A DNA stretch of 64,000 bases, taken from contig CAKSNZ010000001.1 in assembly GCA_934476515.1 (NCBI GenBank), positions 62,001 to 126,000 of the forward strand. Reading direction: 5' to 3'. The DNA comes from an uncultured Ruminococcus sp. Lineage in GTDB: Bacteria; Bacillota; Clostridia; Oscillospirales; Acutalibacteraceae. Position numbers and translations under genes: made by a program. Below are positions 45,616 through 53,535 of the stretch, one piece after another. Every line of letters begins with the position of its first letter. Position 1 is the first letter of the stretch. The notes under the pieces were generated by a model. That model worked only from the letters and a program-made list of their open reading frames with translations, was not told the DNA's origin and did no database searches.

Positions 45616-47067
45616 TTACATTGAACCTTCTCTTTTAAGGATTACTTTTATAGTTTTTAGAATAATTTTCGCATCATAACCTAATGACCAGTTTTGGATA
45701 TACTGTGTATCAAGTTTTACTACTTCTTCAAAATCCGTAATGTCACTTCTACCACTAACTTGCCACAAACCTGTAATACCCGGCTTTGTAGAAAGTCTAG
45801 CTCTGTGGTGAAATTCGTACTTCTGTACTTCATTAACTGTCGGTGGTCGAGTACCGATTAAACTCATATCACCCTTTAGTACATTTAAAAATTGAGGAAA
45901 TTCGTCAAGGCTTGTATCTCTTAAAATATTACCTAAACCTTTCTTGGTCGTACCATCCGGTAACTTTTCAAAACCAATAATTCTTGGGTCTTCATCCATT
46001 TTAAACATAAGGCCGTCACCAACTTTATTGTGTTCTTCAAGTTCCTTCTTTCTTTCCTCAGCATCCATATACATACTACGGAATTTATACATTTTAAATG
46101 TTTTACCGTTTTCACCAACTCTTTCTTGAACAAAGAAAATCGGACCGGGATCAGCCTTTTTAATTAATGGACCGATTATTAGTGTTACTATACCTGTTAA
46201 AACACAACCGATAATACCAACTACAATATCAATCAGTCTTTTAACAAGCAGTTGGAAAGGTGAGGCATAGTTAATTGCAGTAGTTAGTACAGTATAACCT
46301 GCCATATGTTCAACAAACTGTTTTCTGCCTAAAGTATTGTTTTTATTAAACAACTTAATGTGAGTGATAACACCCATTTCTTCAAACATATCAACTAGGA
46401 ATGTTGGGTAAGGCTGTTCTTGGTCTAGGTTAATAAATACTTCATCAACCCAGTTTTTGCAAACAAACTCATATACATCATCACTATTTGCAACAATCTT
46501 TACACCGTCAATGTATTCACCCTTTAAATCCTTGTCAATAACAGAAATACCAACTATGTTATATCTTTGATAATTTTTATTTCTGATATTGTCAAGTACA
46601 GTTTCCATTAAACTTTCTGTTGTAACAATAAATAGCTTTCTCTTACCACCGTTAGTTGCTCTTTTAGTTAGAAAAAGTTTCCACAAACATCTAACAGTAA
46701 AAGTAATTACAACATAGAATACAAACATCAATAACAGCAAGTATCTATTGTAATAGTTTGTTGTATCTGTAATATAGATTGAAATAATAGAAAGTAATAC
46801 AACTATTATTGAGTGCTTAACCGTTATAGAAACTTCTTTAAATAAATCCCTTTGTATTACATTTCTGAAGGTCTGATAAAAAACAATAACAGCACTATCA
46901 ATTAAAGTTACAACAAGTAATGCATTGTTATAAAATGTATTTCCATAAGGGTTTTGCCCTTTAAAAATTATTAAATATGAAAATAAATAAGCCAAATGTA
47001 AGCAAAATAAATCTAACAATAAAAAGTCAAAATGCTTTCGCCAACTTTGATACCGCTTTTTATACAC
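45616..47067 (-). CDS. Undecaprenyl-phosphate sugar phosphotransferase (WcaJ/WbaP-like, initiating enzyme)
   Basis: Starts repeat-unit assembly by moving a sugar-1-phosphate onto undecaprenyl phosphate. 483 residues from a GTG at 47067 behind TTGGAGGGATATT; the longer ORF start has no such site. Four or five N-terminal helices, a CoA-binding-like middle domain, then the PF02397 domain: KADPGPIFFVQERVGENG, FKMYKFRSMY, LDEFPQFLNVLKGDMSLIG and the closing KPGITGLWQVSGRS. First gene of the operon. Confidence 0.93.
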   Translation of the reverse strand: MYKKRYQSWRKHFDFLLLDLFCLHLAYLFSYLIIFKGQNPYGNTFYNNALLVVTLIDSAVIVFYQTFRNVIQRDLFKEVSITVKHSIIVVLLSIISIYITDTTNYYNRYLLLLMFVFYVVITFTVRCLWKLFLTKRATNGGKRKLFIVTTESLMETVLDNIRNKNYQRYNIVGISVIDKDLKGEYIDGVKIVANSDDVYEFVCKNWVDEVFINLDQEQPYPTFLVDMFEEMGVITHIKLFNKNNTLGRKQFVEHMAGYTVLTTAINYASPFQLLVKRLIDIVVGIIGCVLTGIVTLIIGPLIKKADPGPIFFVQERVGENGKTFKMYKFRSMYMDAEERKKELEEHNKVGDGLMFKMDEDPRIIGFEKLPDGTTKKGLGNILRDTSLDEFPQFLNVLKGDMSLIGTRPPTVNEVQKYEFHHRARLSTKPGITGLWQVSGRSDITDFEEVVKLDTQYIQNWSLGYDAKIILKTIKVILKREGSM

Positions 47068-47149
47068 AATATCCCTCCAACAAAATATTCCACAAATCAC
47101 CTTAAATGCCTATTGTATCTACATTTTTAGACACAATAATACATATAAT

Positions 47150-47178
47150 ATTATACAAAAAAATCATTATTCTTTCAA
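47150..47178 (-). promoter_or_regulatory. Sigma-A promoter of the polysaccharide operon
   Basis: TTGAAA, 17 bases, TATAAT on the minus strand, about 75-80 bases before the GTG at 47067. It may drive the whole 17-kb operon; I see no other strong promoter before 30.5 kb. Confidence 0.75.
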
Positions 47179-47271
47179 TGTATCGAATAACCAAAATAAT
47201 GTAAATTATTATAAATATTTATTGATATTTGACTATAAGTATTTATCTCGTCAAAGTTATATACTAAAAAA

Positions 47272-47308
47272 TGGCAAAAGAAAAGGATATCTACAACCAG
47301 ATACCCTT
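47272..47308 (-). terminator. Terminator after alr
   Basis: AAGGGTATCT and AGATATCCTT form a 10-bp stem (one G-U pair in RNA) with a 6-base loop, followed by TTCTTTT on the minus strand. Confidence 0.65.
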
Positions 47309-47318
47309 ATAAATTATA

Positions 47319-48482
47319 TTAAATTCCAACATAATGGACTTCATCCACTATTTCACCGTTAAAGTAATATACTCTAGGAATTCTCTTACTAACATCACAA
47401 ACAAATTCATAGTTAAATGAACCGGCTGTTTCGGCTACTTCTTCACAAGATAAGAATTCATCACCATCTTTACCTACTAAAGTAACTGTATCTCCAACCT
47501 TAACATTCGGAATATCTGTAACATCAATCATAAACTGGTCCATACAAACTCTACCAATAATATTAGCTCTCTTTCCGTTAATAAGAACCTGACCTTTGTT
47601 GCTTAGTGAACGAGGATAACCGTCAGCATAACCAACAGGAACAGTAGCAACTACTGTGTCTTTATCAGCAACATAAGTACCACCATAACCGACTGCAACA
47701 CCCTTGCCGATAGTTTTAACAAATGATACAGAAGTTTTTAGTTCCATAGCGGGGATAATCTTAAATTCTTCTTCTCTCATTTCGTGACTAGGATATAGAC
47801 CATAGTTAATGATACCACTACGAACAATATTTAGGTTCATATTAGGTAGTTCCATAATAGCTGCTGAGTTGCTAACATGGCAATTCTTAAGCTCTATTCC
47901 CTCATTCTCTAGCTTTTCTTTAAAGTTCATAAATCTGTTATACTGGTCAATAGCAATACTTTTATCAACTTCATCAGCTCTGTATAAATGAGTAAACATA
48001 CCGTCAATCTTAATGTTAGGCAATTTTGCAATTTCCTTAATAACTTCAACACTTTCATCAGTATCGGCAAAACCTATTCTGCTCATACCTGTATCAAGTG
48101 CCAGGTGACATATTGCAAACTTATTCATCTTTACTGCTGTATCAGAAAAGGCCTTTGCCATATCATAAGAGAAAATTGCAGGAATTAAATCATAGTTAAT
48201 TACATCTTCATACTGTAACTTATCAGTATATCCCAAAAGATTAATAGGCTTTGTAAAACCTGCTACTCTAAGGTCGATACCTTCCTCTACAACTGCAACT
48301 GCATATCTATCAATTAAGTCGTCACAATACTTTGCAATTTGTTTTGCGCCATGACCATAACCGTCAGCCTTGATAACTGCCATTAACTGAGTACCCTCTT
48401 TGATACTATCTTTAACTAACTGAAAGTTATGATGGATTGCATCTAAATTTATATTAGCTTTTGCTCTATAATATTTTTCCAT
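47319..48482 (-). CDS. alr: Alanine racemase
   Basis: PLP enzyme making D-alanine for peptidoglycan. 387 residues from the ATG at 48482. PLP lysine lies in VIKADGYGHG (K38), followed by DTGMSRIGF, HVSNSAAI, the GYADGYPRS loop and VCMDQFMID. The longer ORF start lies within the -35/-10 region, so it is excluded. Single gene with its own promoter and terminator. Confidence 0.96.
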   Translation of the reverse strand: MEKYYRAKANINLDAIHHNFQLVKDSIKEGTQLMAVIKADGYGHGAKQIAKYCDDLIDRYAVAVVEEGIDLRVAGFTKPINLLGYTDKLQYEDVINYDLIPAIFSYDMAKAFSDTAVKMNKFAICHLALDTGMSRIGFADTDESVEVIKEIAKLPNIKIDGMFTHLYRADEVDKSIAIDQYNRFMNFKEKLENEGIELKNCHVSNSAAIMELPNMNLNIVRSGIINYGLYPSHEMREEEFKIIPAMELKTSVSFVKTIGKGVAVGYGGTYVADKDTVVATVPVGYADGYPRSLSNKGQVLINGKRANIIGRVCMDQFMIDVTDIPNVKVGDTVTLVGKDGDEFLSCEEVAETAGSFNYEFVCDVSKRIPRVYYFNGEIVDEVHYVGI

Positions 48483-48513
48483 TGTAAACACTTCTTTTCG
48501 TTTATTATTTATA

Positions 48514-48542
48514 ATTATACATTTCCAAACAAGGATAATCAA
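48514..48542 (-). promoter_or_regulatory. Sigma-A promoter of alr
   Basis: TTGATT, 17 bases, TATAAT on the minus strand, about 30 bases before the alr ATG. Confidence 0.75.
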
Positions 48543-48693
48543 GTTTATTTAAGTTTTTTATTTAACTACTTTTATATTTAAGATTTTTGTACTATAATAT
48601 TCTAAAAATATAAGGCGCATTAACCTCTATAAGCCCTCGACTTTTTCTATTAAATATGTTAAAATTTATTATATATGAAACTGAGGAAAAGAT

Positions 48694-49089
48694 ATGTTAT
48701 TAGTAAATTTTTTTGATTTTATATGTAAAAAATCCGGAAGAAGTTTCTTTATAATCTTTAAGATAATTATTCCATTTCTTGCAATGCTTGTACCGATTGA
48801 CCCAGTGTGCAAATGGCTGATGATTTCTTCTTCCAAAGTTACTGCGTTAATTTTATATGCTTGTTTTTTAGCAATGCTTATTTTTGTACCAAAAATAGCA
48901 TCGGTTGTTGAGTTTATTGTAATAGGACTTGCATTTATTCTGCGCTTTTCTTTAGGTTCAGTTACCCATTTATTCGGATGGACAGTTATGATATTTGCCG
49001 GAATATTTCTATTCTTTAAGGTTCTATTTTTCCTAGCTATGCTAATTAAACAAGCAAATTCTAATATAGTAATGGATAGTAAAGAGTGA
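48694..49089 (+). CDS. Small polytopic membrane protein of unknown function
   Basis: 131 residues with about four hydrophobic segments (near 17-35, 45-62, 67-85 and 95-115). The short loop after the first helix reads PIDPVCKWL, and a later one GSVTHLFGW. Ribosome site GAGGAAAAG precedes the ATG. I do not recognise the family. It is 35 bases upstream of the phosphopantetheinyl transferase gene, so the two are probably co-transcribed. A reading frame on the opposite strand here looks like its shadow. A TATAAT at 48593-48598 may belong to its promoter, but no good -35 is seen. Confidence 0.65.
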   Translation: MLLVNFFDFICKKSGRSFFIIFKIIIPFLAMLVPIDPVCKWLMISSSKVTALILYACFLAMLIFVPKIASVVEFIVIGLAFILRFSLGSVTHLFGWTVMIFAGIFLFFKVLFFLAMLIKQANSNIVMDSKE

Positions 49090-49124
49090 TATGCAAAATT
49101 TAAATTTTGCAAAAGGAGAAAATT

Positions 49125-49772
49125 ATGGTTGAAACATTTATTTTAAATACCGACCCACTAGATAGCAGAGAACTATTTGAACAGTTACTGGAACAGGTTG
49201 ATGACACTAGAAAAGAAAAAATATTAAAATTAAGAACCTTTACAAAGCAAAAGCAATCTTTAGGTGCAGGACTACTAATAAAAAAATATGTTGGGGATAT
49301 TCATTCTCTAAACAAAAACGGCAAGCCTAAAAACAACGATACCGAATTTAACATTAGTCATAGTGGTAAGTATGTTGTACTGACAAAAGGTGGTACAGAG
49401 CCTGTGGGTGTTGATATTGAACTTATGCAGAGAGGTAACAAGCATATTGCACCAAGATTCTTTACACTTGATGAATGTGTACAAATTGACCGTAGCTATG
49501 ACCCTGATAAAACATTTACACAGATTTGGACTTTAAAGGAAGCATTTCTAAAATGCATCGGTTCAGGTGTTGGCAAAGATTTAAAGAGATTTACAATTCA
49601 TATTGATGATGAAAAAATCAGAATTGACAACAGAATCAACAGAAATTTCTACTACTTTAAGGAATATGATGTTTCCGGTTATAAACTTTCTGTTTGTAGT
49701 GAAGATAACAGATTTTCGGAAACTTTGGAAGATGTTACCGATGAAATCTTTAAATTAGAAGAAACTAAATAA
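49125..49772 (+). CDS. 4'-phosphopantetheinyl transferase, Sfp/Gsp type
   Basis: 215 residues. Transfers phosphopantetheine from CoA to a carrier-protein serine. Signatures: FNISHSGKYVVL, the Mg-binding GVDIELMQ, and WTLKEAFLKCIGSG. I chose the ATG at 49125 behind AAAAGGAG rather than the ORF start six codons upstream. Length and motifs fit Sfp-type rather than the about 120-residue AcpS. No carrier protein or NRPS/PKS gene is nearby, so its substrate is open; it could act on fatty-acid ACP if AcpS is missing. Confidence 0.9.
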   Translation: MVETFILNTDPLDSRELFEQLLEQVDDTRKEKILKLRTFTKQKQSLGAGLLIKKYVGDIHSLNKNGKPKNNDTEFNISHSGKYVVLTKGGTEPVGVDIELMQRGNKHIAPRFFTLDECVQIDRSYDPDKTFTQIWTLKEAFLKCIGSGVGKDLKRFTIHIDDEKIRIDNRINRNFYYFKEYDVSGYKLSVCSEDNRFSETLEDVTDEIFKLEETK

Positions 49773-49787
49773 TCAACAACAAAAGTA

Positions 49788-49816
49788 ATGGCACTTCATT
49801 TGAAGTGCCATTTTTG
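49788..49816. terminator. Bidirectional terminator between the Sfp-type gene and trkH
   Basis: ATGGCACTTCA/TGAAGTGCCAT, 11-bp perfect stem with a 2-base loop, followed by TTTTTG on the plus strand; the minus side has ATTACTTTT. Confidence 0.8.
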
Positions 49817-49835
49817 TATTTATATTGATTTTTGA

Positions 49836-51287
49836 TTAAACTCTTCTTTTCCAAGTTGATGGAATTAATAGAATCATCATAGGAAAAATCTCAAGTCTAC
49901 CGGCAAGCATATCGAAAGAAAGAACAATCTTGCTTAAAACAGATAAATGTGCAAAGTTAGATGTTGCACCAACACCATCCATACCGGGACCAACGTTGTT
50001 AAAACAAGTAACTACTGCTGTAAAAGTAGTTACAAGGGATTCACCCTCAATGCTGACAAGCAATGTACTTGCTAAAAGAATAAACACATAAATAACAAGG
50101 TATGTGTTGATACCCTTTAGAATACTGTTATCAACACTTTTTTTGTTTATTCTAACACTCATAACCTGTCTAGGGCGTACCATTTGCTTAATATCTCTTA
50201 TCATCTGCTTAAAGTAAAGTACAATTCTTGTAACCTTCATACCACCGGCAGTAGAACCTGCCATACCACCAACAAACATTAAGCTGATTAGTATTACCTT
50301 AGAAAATACAGACCATTGCTCAAAATCGGCAGTTACAAAGCCTGAGGTACTGACTATGGAAGCAACTGTAAAGTAAGAATCTCTAAAGGCAGTTTCAAAT
50401 GCCATTTTGCCTGTTGATAGCAAGTTAATACATATTAAAGTTATACTTGCAATTACCATTCCTAAATAAACCTTTAGTTCAGTATCTTGGAATACAGCCT
50501 TAAACTTTCTTAGTATCATAAAGAAATATAGGTTAAAGTTTACACCGAACAATAGCATAAATGTTGCAACCACATATTCAACATACGGACTGTGATAACC
50601 GGCAATAGATGCACCCTTTACCGAGAAACCACCTGTACCGGCAGTTGCAAAAGCAGTAACAACACTGTGATAAAAGCCAATGCCGGAGAACATTAACATA
50701 ATAATCTCCAGTGCAGTTAAGATAAAGTATAGAATATAAAGAATTCTGGCTGTATCAGTTAGCTTACTAACAATTTTACCGGCTTTAGGTCCCGGAACTT
50801 CGGCTCTCATTAGGTGCATTGCCTGACCGTCACCCTGAGGTACTATAGCCATTAAGAATGTAATAACACCCATACCACCTATCCAGTTAGTAAAACTTCT
50901 CCAAAATAATAATCCATAAGGATTACCCTCAACCTTAGTTAAGATTGATGAACCGGTTGTGGTTAAACCGGAAACTGTTTCAAAAAATGCGTCAAGATAG
51001 TTAGGTATCATACCTGAAATAACAAATGGTAAACAACCAAATGCTGACATAAATATCCACGCAAGACCACAAATCATAAAACCCTCTTTAGCAAGAAGCA
51101 TTTTATTCTTTGGGGTTTTCACGCCAAAAGCAAGTCCAATACTAACTAAAATAACTATTGGAATCAAAAATGCAATCAGTGTATCATATTCACCATAAAT
51201 AATAGCAACGATAAGTGGAAGTATCATTAAAGCACCTTCCATAAACATTATCTTGCCAAGTACATTTACTACTGCTCTGTAATTCAT
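49836..51287 (-). CDS. trkH: Potassium uptake transmembrane protein TrkH
   Basis: 483 residues with four pore-type repeats. Selectivity-loop-like segments: SGLTTTGSSI, TAGTGGFSV, STSGFVTADF and CFNNVGPGMDG. It forms the K+ channel/transporter gated by cytosolic TrkA. Its ATG overlaps the trkA stop (ATGA), so the two are made together. The stop is followed by a bidirectional terminator. Confidence 0.95.
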   Translation of the reverse strand: MNYRAVVNVLGKIMFMEGALMILPLIVAIIYGEYDTLIAFLIPIVILVSIGLAFGVKTPKNKMLLAKEGFMICGLAWIFMSAFGCLPFVISGMIPNYLDAFFETVSGLTTTGSSILTKVEGNPYGLLFWRSFTNWIGGMGVITFLMAIVPQGDGQAMHLMRAEVPGPKAGKIVSKLTDTARILYILYFILTALEIIMLMFSGIGFYHSVVTAFATAGTGGFSVKGASIAGYHSPYVEYVVATFMLLFGVNFNLYFFMILRKFKAVFQDTELKVYLGMVIASITLICINLLSTGKMAFETAFRDSYFTVASIVSTSGFVTADFEQWSVFSKVILISLMFVGGMAGSTAGGMKVTRIVLYFKQMIRDIKQMVRPRQVMSVRINKKSVDNSILKGINTYLVIYVFILLASTLLVSIEGESLVTTFTAVVTCFNNVGPGMDGVGATSNFAHLSVLSKIVLSFDMLAGRLEIFPMMILLIPSTWKRRV

Positions 51288-52639
51288 ACAAATATATCCT
51301 CGATTGAACGAATTGATTTACTCTTAGTAACAATGATAATTGAGTCACCGGCCTCAATTGTATCATCACCGTTAGGGAAAATAATCTTTTTCTTTCTGCT
51401 AATTGCTGCAACAAGAATATCTTTCTTAAACTTTAAAGTGCGAATTGGCTTTCCTAAATAATCAGCATCATTTGGAGTAACAAACTCAATAGCCTCAATT
51501 CTGCCACCCATTAGTTTATATAGGTTTCTAATCTGGTCACTATTAGCATTAAGCTTTGCCCTTAAATACTTAACAATAGTAGAAGAAGTTACCTGACTAA
51601 GTGAAATCGCACTTTCTCCCATTACCTTTTCATAAAGTTGGAAAAACTCAGGTTCATTAATTTTTGTTACTTGCTTATGAACATGTAAGTTCTGTGCATA
51701 CATAGCAACAAGGAAGTTAGCCTCATCACTGTCTGTAACAGTAACAACTGCATCACATCTGTCAATGCCTTCTTCAATAAGAAGTTTATGGTCAGCAGAG
51801 TTACCAAGTACAATTCTGGCCTCAGGAAGATGACCGGCAAGGAACTTACATCTGTCACTATTCTTTTCAATAATAGTAACATCAATACTCATCTTTGCAA
51901 GAATTGCAGAAAGATAAAAGGCAATCTTAGAACCACCGATTATCATAACATTCTTAACCTTATTCCTTAAGATTCCCATACCCTTTAAGAAGTTTACAAC
52001 TTGCTTATGAATACCGGTAATATAGATATTATCCTTTTCTCTGATAATAAAGTTACCGTTAGGGATAAATACCTCTTCACCACGCTTTACGGCACAAATA
52101 AGGAATTCATTACCGTAAATCTGAGAAATCTCATAAATAGGTTTATCAATAATATTGTTACCTTCCTTGATAGATATTTCAATCATATCAATTTTGCCAT
52201 TAGCAAAGGTTTCATAATTAGTTGCAGTTGGGAATTTTAGAATTCTTGAAATTTCCGAAGCAACACTCATATCAGGGTTAACCATCATAGAAATGCTAAG
52301 TTCATTTCTCATAAAGTCAATCTGATTAACATACTCAGGACTTCTAACTCTTGCAATAGCATGTCTTGCACCCATTTTTCTTGCTATTAAACAAGAAAGG
52401 ATATTTATTTCATCAGAATATGTTGTAGCAATTACAAGGTAAGCGTTATCAACCCCTGCTTCTTTCAGAGTATCACACTGAGTACCGTTACCAAATACAC
52501 CGTTGACATCCTGTTCATCAACAACTCTGTCAACTCTCTGTTCATCAATATCTACCACAACAACATCATGGTTTTCTTCTCTCAGGCTGCTAATAAGGCA
52601 TTTGCCTATCTTACCGGCACCGATTACAATAACATTCAT
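51284..52639 (-). CDS. trkA: Trk potassium uptake regulatory subunit TrkA
   Basis: 451 residues with two tandem RCK_N/RCK_C units. Nucleotide-binding turns: VIGAGKIGKCLISSL at the N-terminus and MIIGGSKIAFYLSAIL in the second half (about 231-246). It senses NAD(H)/ATP and gates TrkH; RCK_C domains in Firmicutes often bind c-di-AMP, which is possible but not shown by sequence. First gene of the trkA-trkH pair. Confidence 0.95.
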   Translation of the reverse strand: MNVIVIGAGKIGKCLISSLREENHDVVVVDIDEQRVDRVVDEQDVNGVFGNGTQCDTLKEAGVDNAYLVIATTYSDEINILSCLIARKMGARHAIARVRSPEYVNQIDFMRNELSISMMVNPDMSVASEISRILKFPTATNYETFANGKIDMIEISIKEGNNIIDKPIYEISQIYGNEFLICAVKRGEEVFIPNGNFIIREKDNIYITGIHKQVVNFLKGMGILRNKVKNVMIIGGSKIAFYLSAILAKMSIDVTIIEKNSDRCKFLAGHLPEARIVLGNSADHKLLIEEGIDRCDAVVTVTDSDEANFLVAMYAQNLHVHKQVTKINEPEFFQLYEKVMGESAISLSQVTSSTIVKYLRAKLNANSDQIRNLYKLMGGRIEAIEFVTPNDADYLGKPIRTLKFKKDILVAAISRKKKIIFPNGDDTIEAGDSIIIVTKSKSIRSIEDIFV

Positions 52640-52683
52640 TACACAATACCCCTGTAATTTGTAATTTATAATATACCAGCATT

Positions 52684-52711
52684 ATTATATCACTATGAAA
52701 CAAAAAATCAA
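52684..52711 (-). promoter_or_regulatory. Sigma-A promoter of trkA-trkH
   Basis: TTGATT, 16 bases, TATAAT on the minus strand, with TGA before the -10 giving an extended -10. No c-di-AMP riboswitch-like structure is evident in the short leader. Confidence 0.75.
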
Positions 52712-52783
52712 ACCTAAAAAGTCCCAATATAACAGAAAAGTTATTACAGTTTTGGAACATTTTCTACAATTGTCGCTTTTTTA

Positions 52784-52812
52784 TTGACTTAATCTATTTT
52801 ATTTGTTAAAGT
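52784..52812 (+). promoter_or_regulatory. Probable promoter of the YARHG lipoprotein gene
   Basis: TTGACT, 17 bases, TAAAGT on the plus strand. The -10 is weak (4 of 6). Confidence 0.45.
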
Positions 52813-52849
52813 AAAGTTAAATATGTACTATTAAGGAGGTATATTAATT

Positions 52850-53434
52850 TTGAAAAAGTTTTTAACTATTTTATCTATTGTGACTTTATCCTCTGCACTA
52901 CTAGTATTTGCAGGTTGTAGTACAGATAATAACAGCAGTTCAAGTAGCGAACCTAAAGAACCTACTGTAACAGTTTCTCAGTCTGTATCATTCAGCTTTA
53001 AGGCAACCTCATCTACAAAGGCTACAACAAAGCCATCAACTACTAAGAAAACAACTAAACCTTATACACAGCCAACAACTAAGCATGTTGCTCCTACTAC
53101 TCAGTATGTAGCACCTACTACACAGTATGTTGCTCCAACTACTCAGTATGTAGCACCTACTACAAAGTATGTTGCTCCAACAACAAAGTATGTTGCACCA
53201 AGCAGTAACCGACTAACTGCAAGTGAAGTTAGCAAAATGTCTAAGACAGAAATTCAGAACAAAATCAACGATATTTATGCTCGTTACGGTTACATATTCA
53301 AAACAAAGAGTATTCAAGCTTATTATGAAAGTCAGTCATGGTATGTACCAAGATACACTTCAGAAACAACTGTAGAATCACTCTTTAGTGCAGATGACAA
53401 CTACAACAAAAACCTACTGGCACAATACAGATAA
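52850..53434 (+). CDS. YARHG-domain lipoprotein with VAPTTQY heptad repeats
   Basis: 194 residues, start TTG behind AAGGAGGT. N-terminal signal peptide with a lipobox-like end (VFAGC, Cys23; Phe at -3 is unusual). Then a Ser-rich and Thr/Lys/Pro-rich spacer, five heptads (VAPTTQY three times, VAPTTKY twice, residues 80-114) and a partial sixth. The C-terminal domain (about 122-194) has NKINDIYARYGYIFKTKS and SQSWYVPRY, matching the YARHG domain (here YARYG), an extracellular module of unknown function. Probably a wall-spanning stalk carrying this domain. Monocistronic. Confidence 0.8.
   Translation: MKKFLTILSIVTLSSALLVFAGCSTDNNSSSSSEPKEPTVTVSQSVSFSFKATSSTKATTKPSTTKKTTKPYTQPTTKHVAPTTQYVAPTTQYVAPTTQYVAPTTKYVAPTTKYVAPSSNRLTASEVSKMSKTEIQNKINDIYARYGYIFKTKSIQAYYESQSWYVPRYTSETTVESLFSADDNYNKNLLAQYR
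53087..53206 (+). repeat. Five 21-base tandem repeats plus a partial sixth (heptad repeat of the lipoprotein)
   Basis: Units of 21 bases, 53087 to 53191, encode VAPTTQY/VAPTTKY; a partial unit follows. Units 1 and 3, and units 2 and 4, are more alike than adjacent ones (GTTGCTCC versus GTAGCACC), pointing to past duplication of a 42-base double unit. Confidence 0.9.
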
Positions 53435-53442
53435 AAACATTA

Positions 53443-53468
53443 GGGCAAGTTTTTACTTGCCCTTTTTT
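53443..53468 (+). terminator. Terminator after the YARHG lipoprotein gene
   Basis: GGGCAAGT/ACTTGCCC perfect 8-bp stem, TTTT loop, followed by TTTTTT. Confidence 0.85.
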
Positions 53469-53469
53469 A

Positions 53470-53498
53470 TTGACAACAACCTATAAAACTAATAAAAT
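53470..53498 (+). promoter_or_regulatory. Sigma-A promoter of nadE
   Basis: TTGACA (consensus), 17 bases, TAAAAT. It starts right at the end of the preceding terminator. Confidence 0.75.
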
Positions 53499-53535
53499 AT
53501 GCTTATAATATTAGTAAAACATTACGAGGTTTATT

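Noticed and set aside
48669..49112. 147-codon minus-strand ORF opposite the small membrane protein
   Set aside because: The plus-strand frame has a good ribosome site, hydrophobic helices and fits the operon with the transferase gene; the opposite frame has none of these.
53087..53206. CRISPR-like array (21-base repeats)
   Set aside because: The repeats are in frame, contiguous without spacers, and encode the heptad stalk of the lipoprotein.
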